Origin: Anaerolineae bacterium
GTDB taxonomy: Bacteria; Chloroflexota; Anaerolineae; Anaerolineales; Villigracilaceae
Direction of reading: 5' to 3'
NCBI GenBank assembly: GCA_003130845.1
Contig: QEXW01000066.1
Span: forward strand, 1 to 32,131
Length of the DNA: 32,131 nt
The first letter of the stretch is position 1, and each line of letters opens with the position of its first letter. Below are positions 22,864-31,110 of the stretch, one piece after another. The notes under the pieces are model-generated. The model searched no databases. It was not told where the DNA came from and saw only the letters and a list, made by a program, of their open reading frames with translations. Position numbers and translations under genes: made by a program.

Positions 22864-24252
22864 TTAGTCCTTTTTGAGTGTTACAATCGTTTCCCGCAGT
22901 TGATAAGTACGGATTTGTCCTGACCGGCGGTTGCGAGCTTTTTCGATGCTTTCAATCCGTAAGCCGAGTTCTCGACCCATGCGGGCAAGTATCAGGTCTG
23001 TAGGGACGTACACATCCGCAATTAGGCTATCGCCAATCACCTGGATAAATCGTCCTCCTGGCTTGAGTGCGGAGATGACGTTTTTCATGATTCGGTACAT
23101 GTCATCGAAGTATTTATGGACGATTTCCGGCATATCTGGCCGACGATAGGAGCCGCGACGTTCGATATTTTGCGCGATCTCTGATTTGATGTTCTCTATC
23201 CAATCGTTGGCGTAACGGTCGGAGCGGGTGAAGTTGCGGATCAGGCCTTTCGATACATTATCGCACACTACCATGCTGTCTTTGAGATGTTTGAGTTCCT
23301 GGTGCGTTTGACCAAAACCCAGCCAGCCCATTTCGATTTTGTAGTTGATAACATAGTCTAGGCCGTTCATGTAAGGGGGCGATGTGATCACCAGATCGTA
23401 TTCGGTTGAGTGAGTGTATTCGGCCGAGTTAGCAAGAACAATTTGCCCTTCTACATCCAGACAGTGACGATACATGGTTTGCAGAAGCCACAAGTCTTCT
23501 GCGATTTCTTCGATTTTTTGAGCGAACGCATTGAAAGGGGCTTCATCCTCTACTCGTTTGGATGGGCTGTAGCCCAAACATGGCGTGCGTTTCAGGTTGC
23601 TGACCTCAATGAGTATCGAGGAGAATGCCAGCAACATGAGTTCCCGAATCTGTGCATCCTCATTGTTTCCAGGTTCGAAACTCTGAATACCAGACATTAA
23701 CTTTTCAAGATTTGCTAAAACGCCTGGATTGAATTGACGGCTGGATTTCAGGAAAGAAGGAGCGCGAAAGTCCTTTTTTGCGGATAGATGTCTGGAGATA
23801 CTCAACAGCTTTTCAGGGTTGACGTTCCAGTTTCTGGTTTTGGCGGATGCAACGAAGTGGAGCAGGGGGTTGAGTTCGATACCGTAGAACTTTAAGCCAT
23901 TCAACTTTGTCTGCACCGGTACGGTGCCGCTTCCCGCAAAGGGGTCGAGAATAATCGGTGAGCGATATTCTCTGCGGTACTTTTCCAGTGTGCGTTGAAC
24001 GAATCTGGCTGAAAATCCCTGCACATAAGGAGACCAGCGATGAACCGGCTCATTCGTGTTGGGCAAAAATTGAATGGATTGTCGATTCTCTCGAATTTCT
24101 ATGCCCAGTTCTTCCAGATAGGGGCGCGAATCTTCCAGAGACGTGCCGTTTTTCTTGTGGGAACGCGCAATGTGATACTGACGTGTCGTCAGTTCTGTTT
24201 CAGTTGGCAGAAGAAAGTCTTGTTTGAGCATAACCAATGACTTGATGCACAT
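22864..24252 (-). CDS. DNA methyltransferase (N4-cytosine or N6-adenine)
   Basis: A 462-residue SAM-dependent DNA methyltransferase. The SAM motif ILDPFAGSGTVPVQT (101-115) is followed by YGIELNPLLHFVA, and the catalytic motif IV TSPPYMNGLDY lies at 290-300. The SPPY form is common among N4-cytosine enzymes but is also found in N6-adenine ones. About 180 residues between the two motifs could hold the target recognition domain. The C-terminal LKPGGRFIQVIGDS is a typical late motif. Two starts are possible (24252, or MLKQDF at 24231); neither has a good ribosome binding site. It is the first gene of the cluster with the GIY-YIG nuclease, and its start lies 13 bp from a 30-bp palindrome. Confidence 0.85.
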   Translation of the reverse strand: MCIKSLVMLKQDFLLPTETELTTRQYHIARSHKKNGTSLEDSRPYLEELGIEIRENRQSIQFLPNTNEPVHRWSPYVQGFSARFVQRTLEKYRREYRSPIILDPFAGSGTVPVQTKLNGLKFYGIELNPLLHFVASAKTRNWNVNPEKLLSISRHLSAKKDFRAPSFLKSSRQFNPGVLANLEKLMSGIQSFEPGNNEDAQIRELMLLAFSSILIEVSNLKRTPCLGYSPSKRVEDEAPFNAFAQKIEEIAEDLWLLQTMYRHCLDVEGQIVLANSAEYTHSTEYDLVITSPPYMNGLDYVINYKIEMGWLGFGQTHQELKHLKDSMVVCDNVSKGLIRNFTRSDRYANDWIENIKSEIAQNIERRGSYRRPDMPEIVHKYFDDMYRIMKNVISALKPGGRFIQVIGDSLIADVYVPTDLILARMGRELGLRIESIEKARNRRSGQIRTYQLRETIVTLKKD

Positions 24253-24265
24253 CTTGATGTGAATG

Positions 24266-24295
24266 AATAAGAGCGCGGCATGCCGCGCTCTTATT
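24266..24295. terminator. Perfect 30-bp palindrome, terminator of fabI
   Basis: The sequence reads identically on both strands (arms AATAAGAGCGCGGCA, centre GCATGC) and can form a stem of about 13 bp with a minimal loop. On the minus strand it follows the fabI stop by 16 bp and is flanked by A- and T-rich bases, as in an intrinsic terminator. On the plus strand TTATTTTATC follows, so it may work in both directions. It lies just upstream of the methyltransferase start. Confidence 0.75.
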
Positions 24296-24311
24296 TTATC
24301 ACCTTGCGGGT

Positions 24312-25115
24312 CTATTCGCTCTTTTGTTCTTTGAAGGCGCCCGGCTCGGGAGCGGCCATGATGTTGTAACCGCTATCTACGTAGTGGATTTCGCCGGTGA
24401 CGTGCGCTGCCCAGTCGGAACACAGGTAGACGGCTGCGTTGCCACAATCTTCGATGGTGACATGTTCGTGCAATGGCGCCATTTCTACGAAGTTTTTGTG
24501 CATATCGCGGAAGCCGCTGACGCCCATGGCTGCTAAGGTGCGGATGGGGCCAGCCGAAATGGCGTTGACACGCACACCTTGTGGGCCGAAATCTCGCGCC
24601 AGGTAGCGCGTAGCGGATTCGAGCGCGGCTTTTGCAACGCCCATCATATTGTAGTTCGGGGCGACTTTGACCGAACCGTAATAGGTCAGCGTTAAGAGTG
24701 CTCCGCCTTTGCGCAGGAAGGGTTGAAAGGCACGCGCGAGCGCTACAAACGAGTAGACGCTGATGTCCATCGCCAGGTGGAAGCCGGCGCGGCTGGTGTT
24801 GTAGAAGTACCCTTGCAGTTCGTCTTTATTGGCAAAGCCGATGGAGTGAACTAGGATGTCAATTTCTCCAAAATGCGCGCGCGCTTTTTCGGCGACGGCG
24901 GCAATCTGTTCGTCCGATGCCACGTCACATGGTTCAACGAACTCGGCGCCGACTTGTGCTGCTAAGGGCTTCACGCGTTTTTCAAGCGCTTCGCCAGCGT
25001 AGCTAATGCCAAGGCGCGCGCCTTCGCGCGCAAACGCCTGTGTGATACCCCAGGCGATAGATTTGTCGTTGGCTAGACCAAAAATGATGGCGTTTTTACC
25101 GGTCAGAAGACCCAT
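24312..25115 (-). CDS. fabI: Enoyl-[acyl-carrier-protein] reductase (NADH)
   Basis: The last reductive step of fatty-acid elongation in the cytoplasm. The 267-residue short-chain dehydrogenase has the FabI-specific NAD motif IIFGLANDKSIAWGI (10-24), VHSIGFANKDELQGYF with SIGFA, and the catalytic Y145/Y146 and Y155-x6-K162 (YYGSVKVAPNYNMMGVAKAALE). NAISAGPIRTLAA and VTGEIHYVDSGYNIM complete the pattern. AGGAGG lies upstream of the ATG. A promoter overlaps the end of the upstream glycosylase gene (25133-25161), and a palindromic terminator follows, so fabI can be expressed independently. Confidence 0.96.
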   Translation of the reverse strand: MGLLTGKNAIIFGLANDKSIAWGITQAFAREGARLGISYAGEALEKRVKPLAAQVGAEFVEPCDVASDEQIAAVAEKARAHFGEIDILVHSIGFANKDELQGYFYNTSRAGFHLAMDISVYSFVALARAFQPFLRKGGALLTLTYYGSVKVAPNYNMMGVAKAALESATRYLARDFGPQGVRVNAISAGPIRTLAAMGVSGFRDMHKNFVEMAPLHEHVTIEDCGNAAVYLCSDWAAHVTGEIHYVDSGYNIMAAPEPGAFKEQKSE

Positions 25116-25132
25116 TTCTTCCTCCTAATCTG

Positions 25133-25161
25133 AGAATATGGGGCGGGTGGGGATGTGTCAG
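25133..25161 (-). promoter_or_regulatory. Candidate promoter of fabI
   Basis: On the minus strand CTGACA (25156-25161) and TATTCT (25133-25138) are separated by 17 bp. The -35 box overlaps the stop codon of the glycosylase gene. The predicted transcript starts about 10 bp before the ribosome binding site of fabI. Confidence 0.55.
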
Positions 25162-25748
25162 GTGCGAGGTAGCCTTATCTCTGGCACCCTATATCTCCAG
25201 GGCATGGATTTCCACGGTTCTGGCACATTATATAAACCCACACGCGGGCCAATCGTCACGCCAGAATCGGCAATCTCGAGCCCTGGTTCAATCCAGAGAT
25301 GAGAATCGAGGCGGGTCAGGTCGCGGTTGTTGTGTGCTGGGCCAATACCGAAGGCGCGGGTGAGTTTGGCAGGACCATCGGCCAGGTGTTTGAGAGCAAC
25401 CCCGGGGCGGTTGGCCTGAGCGCGCTCTATGCCGGTCTCTACTTCAACGGCGCGAATCAGCACCGCGGCCGGGAACCCCTCTGCCTCGGTGACCACATTC
25501 AATAACCAATGCATTCCATAGGTGAAATAGACATAGGCTCTACCGGGCGGTCCGTACATGACGCGTGTGCGTGGGGTCAACCCGGCTTTGGCGTGGCAAG
25601 CCAAATCGTTTTCCCCAATGTAGGCTTCGGTTTCTGTGATGATGCCGCTCAATCGTTCTCCCTCTACAATGTGCACCAGGCGACATCCCAAGAGCTCGCG
25701 CGCCACAATCAGAGTTGGACGGGCGTAAAAGGAAGCAGGCAAAGGCAT
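25158..25748 (-). CDS. DNA-3-methyladenine glycosylase (AAG/Mpg family)
   Basis: A base-excision repair enzyme of 196 residues that removes alkylated purines. It shows the AAG-family pattern LPASFYARPTLIVARELLGCRLVH at the N-terminus, GIITETEAYIGENDLACHA (catalytic glutamate in TETEAY), RTRVMYGPPGRAYVYFTYGMHWLLNVV and AAVLIRAVEV. The terminal part has LADGPAKLTRAFGIG and the short C-terminal IGLY-like segment. It lies between purB and fabI on the same strand, with 27 bp to the purB stop. Confidence 0.93.
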   Translation of the reverse strand: MPLPASFYARPTLIVARELLGCRLVHIVEGERLSGIITETEAYIGENDLACHAKAGLTPRTRVMYGPPGRAYVYFTYGMHWLLNVVTEAEGFPAAVLIRAVEVETGIERAQANRPGVALKHLADGPAKLTRAFGIGPAHNNRDLTRLDSHLWIEPGLEIADSGVTIGPRVGLYNVPEPWKSMPWRYRVPEIRLPRT

Positions 25749-25775
25749 GGTGTGATGAGACGACAGGCAGAAATC

Positions 25776-27170
25776 TTAAGAAGAACCCAGCAAACGTTCG
25801 ATGGTTTGTGCCATCTCGCGCGCTTTTTGAGGAGCATTGCCGACGTGTTGGGTGTAGTCCATCTGTTTTTGTACCTGTTCTGCAGAGATGTACTTCAGGA
25901 TTTCTGGTTCTTGTGCGAGTTGTTGGATGAGTGGGTTGGGTTCGCCGGCGCGGATGGCTTGCCAGGCTTGCATCGAATGGGCGCGGATGACCTCGTGCAT
26001 GTCCTGGCGGCTGGCACCTGCGCGCACGGTGGCCATCAGGACCCGCTCGGTGGCGGCAAACGGGCCATATATCTCCAGGTTGCGCTGTAGGGCGGCGTGG
26101 TTAATTTGCAAACCGCGCACGATTCCAAGCATGGTGTGGAGCATTTCATCCGCAGCCAAAAAGGCTTCTGGAAGAATGATGCGGCGGTTGGCAGAGTCAT
26201 CGAGTGTGCGTTCTAGCAAGCTGTGGGCAGCGTTATCCCAAGCGATGCGCGGAAGCTGTGCTAGATAGCGTCCGAGCGAGTCTACTTTTTCGGCCCGAAT
26301 CGGGTTGCGCTTGAAGGGCATCGCCGAAGACCCTACTTGTTTACTGCCAAAGGGTTCTGCAAGTTCACCAATTGGTGGAGATTGCAACAAGCGCAGGTCA
26401 AAGGCCAGTTTGTACAGCGATTGCGCCAGGCCGGCCAGAGCCGCGAGGATGGTGTAATCTTGTTTGCGCGGGTACGTTTGCGTCGCTACGGCGTAGAACG
26501 GCAGGTCAAGTTTTTCGGATAATTTTTGCTCAAAGGCAGCCGCCTGTTCCGCACCGAGCAATTCGGCATAGCTGGCAGACGTGCCAACGGCTCCCTTAAA
26601 GCCTTTGCCACGAATTTGGGAGCGAACGTTGCGCAACGTTTCATAATCGTCTAGCAAGTCTTGGGCATACTGGGCCAAGCGATAGCCTAGGGTAGAAGGC
26701 TCGGCAGGCTGGATATGCGTAAAGGCAATCAGTGGCGTATCGGCCTGTTCCAACAGATGTCGTTGAAGAGCAAGCAGCAGGTCACACAAGTTCTTTAGGG
26801 TCAGGTCCAGGCTTTCGCGCAGGCGTAGAGCATCAGCATTGTCTTCGATGTCCATCGAGGTTGCACCGAAGTGGATAATGCCGCCTCCAATTGTCGCCTG
26901 TTCGGCAAAGACACGCACCTCCGCCATCAAATCGTGGTGAATTTCGGCTTCGATTTCAAGGGCACGCGGGATGTTGATTTCTTCGACATGGGCGCGTAAA
27001 TCGGCAACCTGTTCAGGGGCGACCAGTCCGTATTCGGTTTGCACTTCGGCCAGGGCGACCCAAATTGTGCGCCATAACAGCCGTTTGCGTCGTTCCGACC
27101 AGACCTGGCGCATCGCCGGACTGCCATAGCGCCAGGAAAAGGGAGATTGATAGGACGAAAAATCATTCAT
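25776..27170 (-). CDS. purB: Adenylosuccinate lyase
   Basis: It catalyses two fumarate-releasing steps of purine synthesis (SAICAR to AICAR and adenylosuccinate to AMP). The 464 residues contain the fumarase/aspartase superfamily signature GSSAMPFKRNP (280-290), the region FGATSMDIEDNADALRLRE and THIQPAEPSTLGYRLA with the catalytic histidine, and the C-terminal ADLC-like helices. The ATG at 27170 (MNDFSSYQSPFSWRYGS) is chosen by homology. A further 34 codons upstream to 27272 are open but atypical. No Shine-Dalgarno is visible before 27170; a TAAAAT about 10 bp upstream would give a nearly leaderless transcript. Confidence 0.95.
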   Translation of the reverse strand: MNDFSSYQSPFSWRYGSPAMRQVWSERRKRLLWRTIWVALAEVQTEYGLVAPEQVADLRAHVEEINIPRALEIEAEIHHDLMAEVRVFAEQATIGGGIIHFGATSMDIEDNADALRLRESLDLTLKNLCDLLLALQRHLLEQADTPLIAFTHIQPAEPSTLGYRLAQYAQDLLDDYETLRNVRSQIRGKGFKGAVGTSASYAELLGAEQAAAFEQKLSEKLDLPFYAVATQTYPRKQDYTILAALAGLAQSLYKLAFDLRLLQSPPIGELAEPFGSKQVGSSAMPFKRNPIRAEKVDSLGRYLAQLPRIAWDNAAHSLLERTLDDSANRRIILPEAFLAADEMLHTMLGIVRGLQINHAALQRNLEIYGPFAATERVLMATVRAGASRQDMHEVIRAHSMQAWQAIRAGEPNPLIQQLAQEPEILKYISAEQVQKQMDYTQHVGNAPQKAREMAQTIERLLGSS

Positions 27171-27279
27171 AGCGTGGGATTTTACCATCGGCGCGCATTC
27201 TCCGGGTGAGTTGTGAAGACTGACTAGGGGAATTGTATTTTTCTTGTTGAGGGTCATCTCTTGTGTCATCAAATGATAA

Positions 27280-27308
27280 TTGACTTGCTCTTTTGCCGAT
27301 GGTAAGAT
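27280..27308 (+). promoter_or_regulatory. Promoter of the unknown-protein gene at 27336
   Basis: TTGACT (27280-27285) and TAAGAT (27303-27308) are separated by exactly 17 bp. The transcript would start near 27315, followed by GAGGAG at 27324-27329 with proper spacing to the ATG at 27336. The region is shared with the divergent purB gene. Confidence 0.7.
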
Positions 27309-27335
27309 GGTCTAAGGCCTGATGAGGAGATGGAT

Positions 27336-27881
27336 ATGCCAATTGAAGTTCAATTATTTACAACAGATTACGTATTGCGTGGACACATTGAAAACGATGG
27401 AGAACGACTGACCGATGTGCTCAACCTGAAAAATGAACAGGGCCTGGTCTTGCTCGATGTTCAGGCGGCTAGCTTGCACACCCTGGGCAAAGTTCCGCCA
27501 ATGCGTATGGCCAAGGCGCGGGTGGAGAAAAATGCAATTACGATGGCAATTCCGATTCAGCGCGACCTAACCCATAAAAGCATGTTCCGCAAGGCGAATC
27601 GCTTGGCGTTTGAAGTCGTCGTGCTGATGCCCCAGTTCCAGGTGCAAGGGGTTATCCACCTCACCGAACGCATGGACCCGCGTAAGGGCTTTACCTTGCG
27701 CCCAGAAGATTTTATTCCACTCACAGAAGCCGTGCTAAGCTTTGCGCCTAACCCCAGTCTGATTATGCGTGCTGATACGGTGGTCTTCAACAAAAAACAG
27801 ATGCTGATGCTGGCTGAGTTGCGCGCCCGTCCCATGCAGCCTACTACGACCGGACAGTTGCCCCCTCAGCCCGGTGCATAG
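27336..27881 (+). CDS. Conserved-looking protein of unknown function
   Basis: A soluble 181-residue protein I do not recognise. It is predicted to be mostly beta strand (VQLFTTDYVLRGHIEND, GLVLLDVQAASLHTL, AITMAIPIQRDL) with a repeated pattern of a short N-terminal barrel-like half and a second half beginning FEVVVLMPQFQVQGVIHLTERMDPRKGF, then a flexible Pro/Gln/Thr-rich tail. The pattern of two similar strand-rich halves could indicate an internal duplication of an Sm- or PRC-like barrel, but this is speculative. ATG 27336 is preferred over 27330 because GAGGAG ends directly at 27329. It has a good promoter and is followed 9 bp later by the dehydrogenase-like gene. Confidence 0.75.
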   Translation: MPIEVQLFTTDYVLRGHIENDGERLTDVLNLKNEQGLVLLDVQAASLHTLGKVPPMRMAKARVEKNAITMAIPIQRDLTHKSMFRKANRLAFEVVVLMPQFQVQGVIHLTERMDPRKGFTLRPEDFIPLTEAVLSFAPNPSLIMRADTVVFNKKQMLMLAELRARPMQPTTTGQLPPQPGA

Positions 27882-27890
27882 GAATCTGGA

Positions 27891-28658
27891 ATGTCAAAGC
27901 GCGGGCTGTTTTTTGCCAAACCATTGATGAATGCGGCCGGGGCTTTGGGTTTTGCACCGGATGTGCGCTTCCCGTGGGATTGGGGGGAATTTGGCGCGTT
28001 TGTCACCAATCCGCTCAGTTGGCGTTCGCGCAATCCAACGGCTGAACCGCTGTTGGCCGAGTACCCAGGAGGGTTTTTGCTTCATACTGGCTTGCCTAAT
28101 CCCGGCTTTGTGCGTGTAAGAGAGCAATATGCGGGGCGCTGGGAGCGCGCCAACCTGCCGGTGATTGTTCATTTGATGGCTGACCGCCCGGAAGAAGCCG
28201 GGCGAATGGTGCAGCATCTGGAATCGCTTGAAAACATCTTGGCCGTTGAATTGGGATTTGCCCCCCTGCTCACCGATGACATCATCTTGAGGGCAGTAGA
28301 AATGTCGGCAGGCGAATTGCCGGTGATTGTCAATTTGCCTTGGGAGCAGGTTTTACGCCTTGGGCCTTTGGTGTTGGCTGCCGGCGCTGAAGCGATTAGC
28401 CTGGCTGCGCCGCGCGGTGCGTTGTGGCTGAACGGGCGGATGGTTTCAGGCCGTTTGTTTGGGCCGGCGCTCTTGGCACAATCGTTGCTGTTGGTGCGCC
28501 AAGCAGCCCAAAGTGGCCTTCCGGTAATTGGGGGTTGTGGAGTGTATTCTAGGGAACATGTCAACGCTATGCTAGAAGCCGGTGCGCTGGCGGTTCAGGT
28601 AGATGCAGTGCTTTGGCGCGGAGGGTTTATCCAAACCAAAACCGCTCATCATGGTTAA
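27891..28658 (+). CDS. Dihydroorotate-dehydrogenase-like TIM-barrel protein, probably not a DHODH
   Basis: A 255-residue protein with the layout of the PyrD family: KPLMNAAGALGFAPD (true enzymes have NP.M.ASG), GAFVTNPLSWRSRNPTAEPLLAEYPGGFLLHTGLPNPG (compare GAIVTKT...PR..ET..GMLN..GLQNPG), and a C-terminal PVIGGCGVYSREHVNAMLEAGALAVQVDAVLW that matches the phosphate-binding end of the FMN barrel. The TKT lysine and the NxSCPN-type segment with the catalytic residues are not visible, and about 50 residues are missing compared with PyrD. It may bind FMN or another phosphate ligand without being a dihydroorotate dehydrogenase. Its last 32 bp overlap the convergent kinase-like gene. Confidence 0.65.
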   Translation: MSKRGLFFAKPLMNAAGALGFAPDVRFPWDWGEFGAFVTNPLSWRSRNPTAEPLLAEYPGGFLLHTGLPNPGFVRVREQYAGRWERANLPVIVHLMADRPEEAGRMVQHLESLENILAVELGFAPLLTDDIILRAVEMSAGELPVIVNLPWEQVLRLGPLVLAAGAEAISLAAPRGALWLNGRMVSGRLFGPALLAQSLLLVRQAAQSGLPVIGGCGVYSREHVNAMLEAGALAVQVDAVLWRGGFIQTKTAHHG

Positions 28659-29595
28659 AGCGCGTGGCATATTCACGCGCAACGTAGGCAGCACGCTGAA
28701 TGAAGGTCTCTTGGCCTTGAGGGTCAGAAACCCACAAAGCCAGGGTGGCAATGTAACTTGCGATGAAATATCCTTCTAGCAAGCGCTCATAATCTGGGGG
28801 CAACGGCATGAATTGGACGTACTCATTCAAAAAGATTGGGTGATAAGCCGTCCGCACGTTTGAAAGACACGTGGCCAAGTCATATGCAAAATGCCCAAAG
28901 GCGCACATCGAAAAATCAATCAGCCGAATTTGTCCCTCATGGAGCAAAAAGTTGCCCCGATGTAAGTCAGCGTGCAATAAACCCCAGGTTTGCGGTGTGC
29001 GTTCTAAGCGATAAGTTTGCTCATTAAGCAAAAAGAGTGCGGTTTCTAGCGTTTGATAGTCGGCGAACGAAATCCGCCCATCTTGGATGGCTGGGCGCAG
29101 AGCCTGCAGAGCGTTTTGAAAATAGGCTGAATCACGCTCTGGGCGTAAAAATTCTACAGGAAATTGCCATTGACTGGCGTGGGCGTGAAGTTTTCCAACC
29201 AGCCTGCCCATTTGCGCGGCGGTTTCTTCGTTTTCCAAATCGCGCCTCATCAACTCGCCCTCTTGCCAGCGCAAGAGCGTAGCATTGACTCTCGCCACCG
29301 GAGAGACATACTCGCCTGCTTTGTTGGCAATCGGTTCTGGCACGGGCAAGCCCTCGCCATGCAGAGCCTTCAGCCACAGCATTTCAGAACAAACCATCTG
29401 CGGATTGGTGCTTTGAGGGACGAATGACTCAAAGCGTGGACTGTGTAAGCGCAACAGAAAGGCCGAAGTGCGGCACGCAATGTGAAAGGTCACGTTCTCG
29501 CTGTGTTGCAAGAACGTGACCATGGTAGGAGAGACATCATAATTTTGCAGTGCCTGATAGGCGATGAGCAGACGTTGGTTGGCGGCGATTGGCAT
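28627..29595 (-). CDS. Aminoglycoside-phosphotransferase-fold kinase
   Basis: A 322-residue protein of the APH/choline-kinase/homoserine-kinase II fold. The catalytic loop is HADLHRGN (208-215) and the metal-binding segment IDFSMCAFGHFAYDLA (226 onward) takes the place of DFG. The N-lobe has FLLRLHSP at the ATP lysine-type position (with Arg rather than Lys) and EMLWLKAL. The substrate is unknown; small alcohols or amino acids are phosphorylated by relatives, and antibiotic resistance should not be assumed. It is the last gene of a minus-strand series after dtd (4 bp gap) and overlaps the convergent gene by 32 bp. Confidence 0.85.
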   Translation of the reverse strand: MPIAANQRLLIAYQALQNYDVSPTMVTFLQHSENVTFHIACRTSAFLLRLHSPRFESFVPQSTNPQMVCSEMLWLKALHGEGLPVPEPIANKAGEYVSPVARVNATLLRWQEGELMRRDLENEETAAQMGRLVGKLHAHASQWQFPVEFLRPERDSAYFQNALQALRPAIQDGRISFADYQTLETALFLLNEQTYRLERTPQTWGLLHADLHRGNFLLHEGQIRLIDFSMCAFGHFAYDLATCLSNVRTAYHPIFLNEYVQFMPLPPDYERLLEGYFIASYIATLALWVSDPQGQETFIQRAAYVAREYATRFNHDERFWFG

Positions 29596-29599
29596 ACTT

Positions 29600-30037
29600 C
29601 TATCGTTCTAACCACAAGGTTACCGGGCCGTCGTTGTGAATTTCGACCAACATTTCGGCCCCAAAAACGCCCTCGCCGACCGTAAGCCCTTGTGCGCGCA
29701 ACAAATTGGCAAAGCGCTCCACGAGTGGGCGTGCCACTTCTGGCAAAGCAGCCTCGGTAAAGGAAGGGCGGCGACCCTTTTGCGCATCGGCATAGAGCGT
29801 AAACTGACTGACCACAATGGCTGCCCCACCCACGTCTTTGACGGAGAGATTCATCTTGCCGGCCTCATCCTCAAAAATCCGTAAGTGCGCAATTTTTTCC
29901 GCCATCCAGGCCGCTTGCTCCTCACCATCGTGATGGCCTATGCCCAGCAAAATCACCAAGCCGCGTGCAATTTCGGCGGTGATGTGGCCTTGCACACTCA
30001 CCTTTGCGTATCGTACACGTTGTATCAGGGCTCGCAT
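29600..30037 (-). CDS. dtd: D-aminoacyl-tRNA deacylase
   Basis: It hydrolyses D-amino acids (and glycine from tRNA-Ala) from mischarged tRNAs. The 145-residue protein has the family start [17 protein letters not shown], the catalytic SQFTLYAD motif (77-84) and the cross-subunit GPVT motif (137-140) of the homodimer. [11 protein letters not shown] is also characteristic. It lies downstream of trpS (77 bp gap with a dyad) and 4 bp upstream of the kinase-like gene. No strong ribosome binding site is visible. Confidence 0.96.
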   Translation of the reverse strand: MRALIQRVRYAKVSVQGHITAEIARGLVILLGIGHHDGEEQAAWMAEKIAHLRIFEDEAGKMNLSVKDVGGAAIVVSQFTLYADAQKGRRPSFTEAALPEVARPLVERFANLLRAQGLTVGEGVFGAEMLVEIHNDGPVTLWLER

Positions 30038-30074
30038 GTTCGTTTAAAGTACCTTTTGTTGCGTTGATGCGCAC

Positions 30075-30102
30075 AAGACCGATGTGGCATAGCATTGGTC
30101 TT
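30075..30102. repeat. Dyad between trpS and dtd
   Basis: AAGACCGATG (30075-30084) pairs with CATTGGTCTT (30093-30102) around an 8-nt loop, with one mismatch. There is no T-tract on the minus strand, so it may weaken rather than stop readthrough from trpS into dtd, or be a protein-binding site. Confidence 0.5.
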
Positions 30103-30114
30103 TATGGGTGTTGC

Positions 30115-31104
30115 TCATTTGGGTAACTGAATGGCCTCCCGCACAGCCACCATCGTCTCCTCGGCAATCGCGCGAGCGCGTTGACCACCATCGTGCAGCA
30201 CGTCCCAGACGTGATTGGGGTTTTGGGCAATTTCGGCCCGTTTTTGGCGGAAAGGCTCTAGGTGTTTGTTCAAATTTTCCGCGAAGCGTTTTTTGCAATC
30301 CACGCACCCGATGCCCGCTCGCCGGCATTCGGTGTTAATCATCTCAACTTCATCTGCCGGAGAGAAAACTTTGTGCATGGAGAAGACGTTGCACACGTCC
30401 GGGTTGCCTGGGTCGGTGCGCCGCACGCGTTGAGGGTCGGTGACCATTTGCATGACGCGCTGGCGCGTTTCTTCTGGTGTGGCTGCTAGTTCAATGTGAT
30501 TGTTTAGGCTTTTGCCCATTTTTTGCTGCCCATCAATGCCCAACACCTTTGGCACTTCAGTTGTCTTCATCTGCGGTTCTTTGAGCACGTTGGTGCCAAA
30601 GCGGTAATTGAACGAGCGCACTGTCTCGCGGGCAAATTCAAGGTGCGGCGCCTGGTCCACGCCGACCGGGACGATGTCGGTGCGATACAGAACGATGTCA
30701 GCCGTCATCAGAACGGGGTATCCCACCAGGCCGTAGTTGACATTGTCGGGATTTTCGCGCACTTTTTCTTTGAAGGTGGGCAGGTCGGTGAGTTTGCCCA
30801 AGGGGGTGACCATCGAAAGGTACGTGTGCAATTCCATCACCTGCGGCACATGGCTTTGGACGAAGACAATGGACTCTTCCGGGCGAATACCGGCGGCGAG
30901 CCAGTCGAGCGCCATATCGTAGGTGTTGTTTCTCAGGTCTTTGGTGGTTTCCACCGTAGTCAAGGCATGTACATCTACAATGCAATATACGCAGTCAAAT
31001 TCATCTTGCAGCGCAACATAGTTTTTGATGGCGCCCAAATAGTTGCCAAGATGTTGCCGCCCGGTAGGGCGGGCGCCCGAAAAAACACGGCCTTTCTTCG
31101 ACAT
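30115..31104 (-). CDS. trpS: Tryptophanyl-tRNA synthetase
   Basis: A class I synthetase of 329 residues that charges tRNA-Trp. It shows the HIGH-type motif GRQHLGNY (15-22), the KMSKS-type motif KMGKS (195-199), YPVLMTADIVLY and VPVGVDQAPHLEFARE for tryptophan and ATP binding, and the four cysteines of an extra C-terminal cluster (VCNVF..., CRRAGIGCVDCKKRF). In some bacterial TrpRS such cysteines bind a metal or iron-sulfur cluster; here that is inferred from the spacing. The ribosome binding site GAGGGA overlaps the stop of the upstream selenoprotein gene, with 6 bp between the two genes, so they are co-transcribed. Confidence 0.96.
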   Translation of the reverse strand: MSKKGRVFSGARPTGRQHLGNYLGAIKNYVALQDEFDCVYCIVDVHALTTVETTKDLRNNTYDMALDWLAAGIRPEESIVFVQSHVPQVMELHTYLSMVTPLGKLTDLPTFKEKVRENPDNVNYGLVGYPVLMTADIVLYRTDIVPVGVDQAPHLEFARETVRSFNYRFGTNVLKEPQMKTTEVPKVLGIDGQQKMGKSLNNHIELAATPEETRQRVMQMVTDPQRVRRTDPGNPDVCNVFSMHKVFSPADEVEMINTECRRAGIGCVDCKKRFAENLNKHLEPFRQKRAEIAQNPNHVWDVLHDGGQRARAIAEETMVAVREAIQLPK

Positions 31105-31110
31105 TTTCCC

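Noticed and set aside
28627-29595. Antibiotic resistance phosphotransferase
   Set aside because: Only the general kinase fold is visible. Relatives act on many small molecules, and the context (dtd, trpS) gives no hint of resistance.
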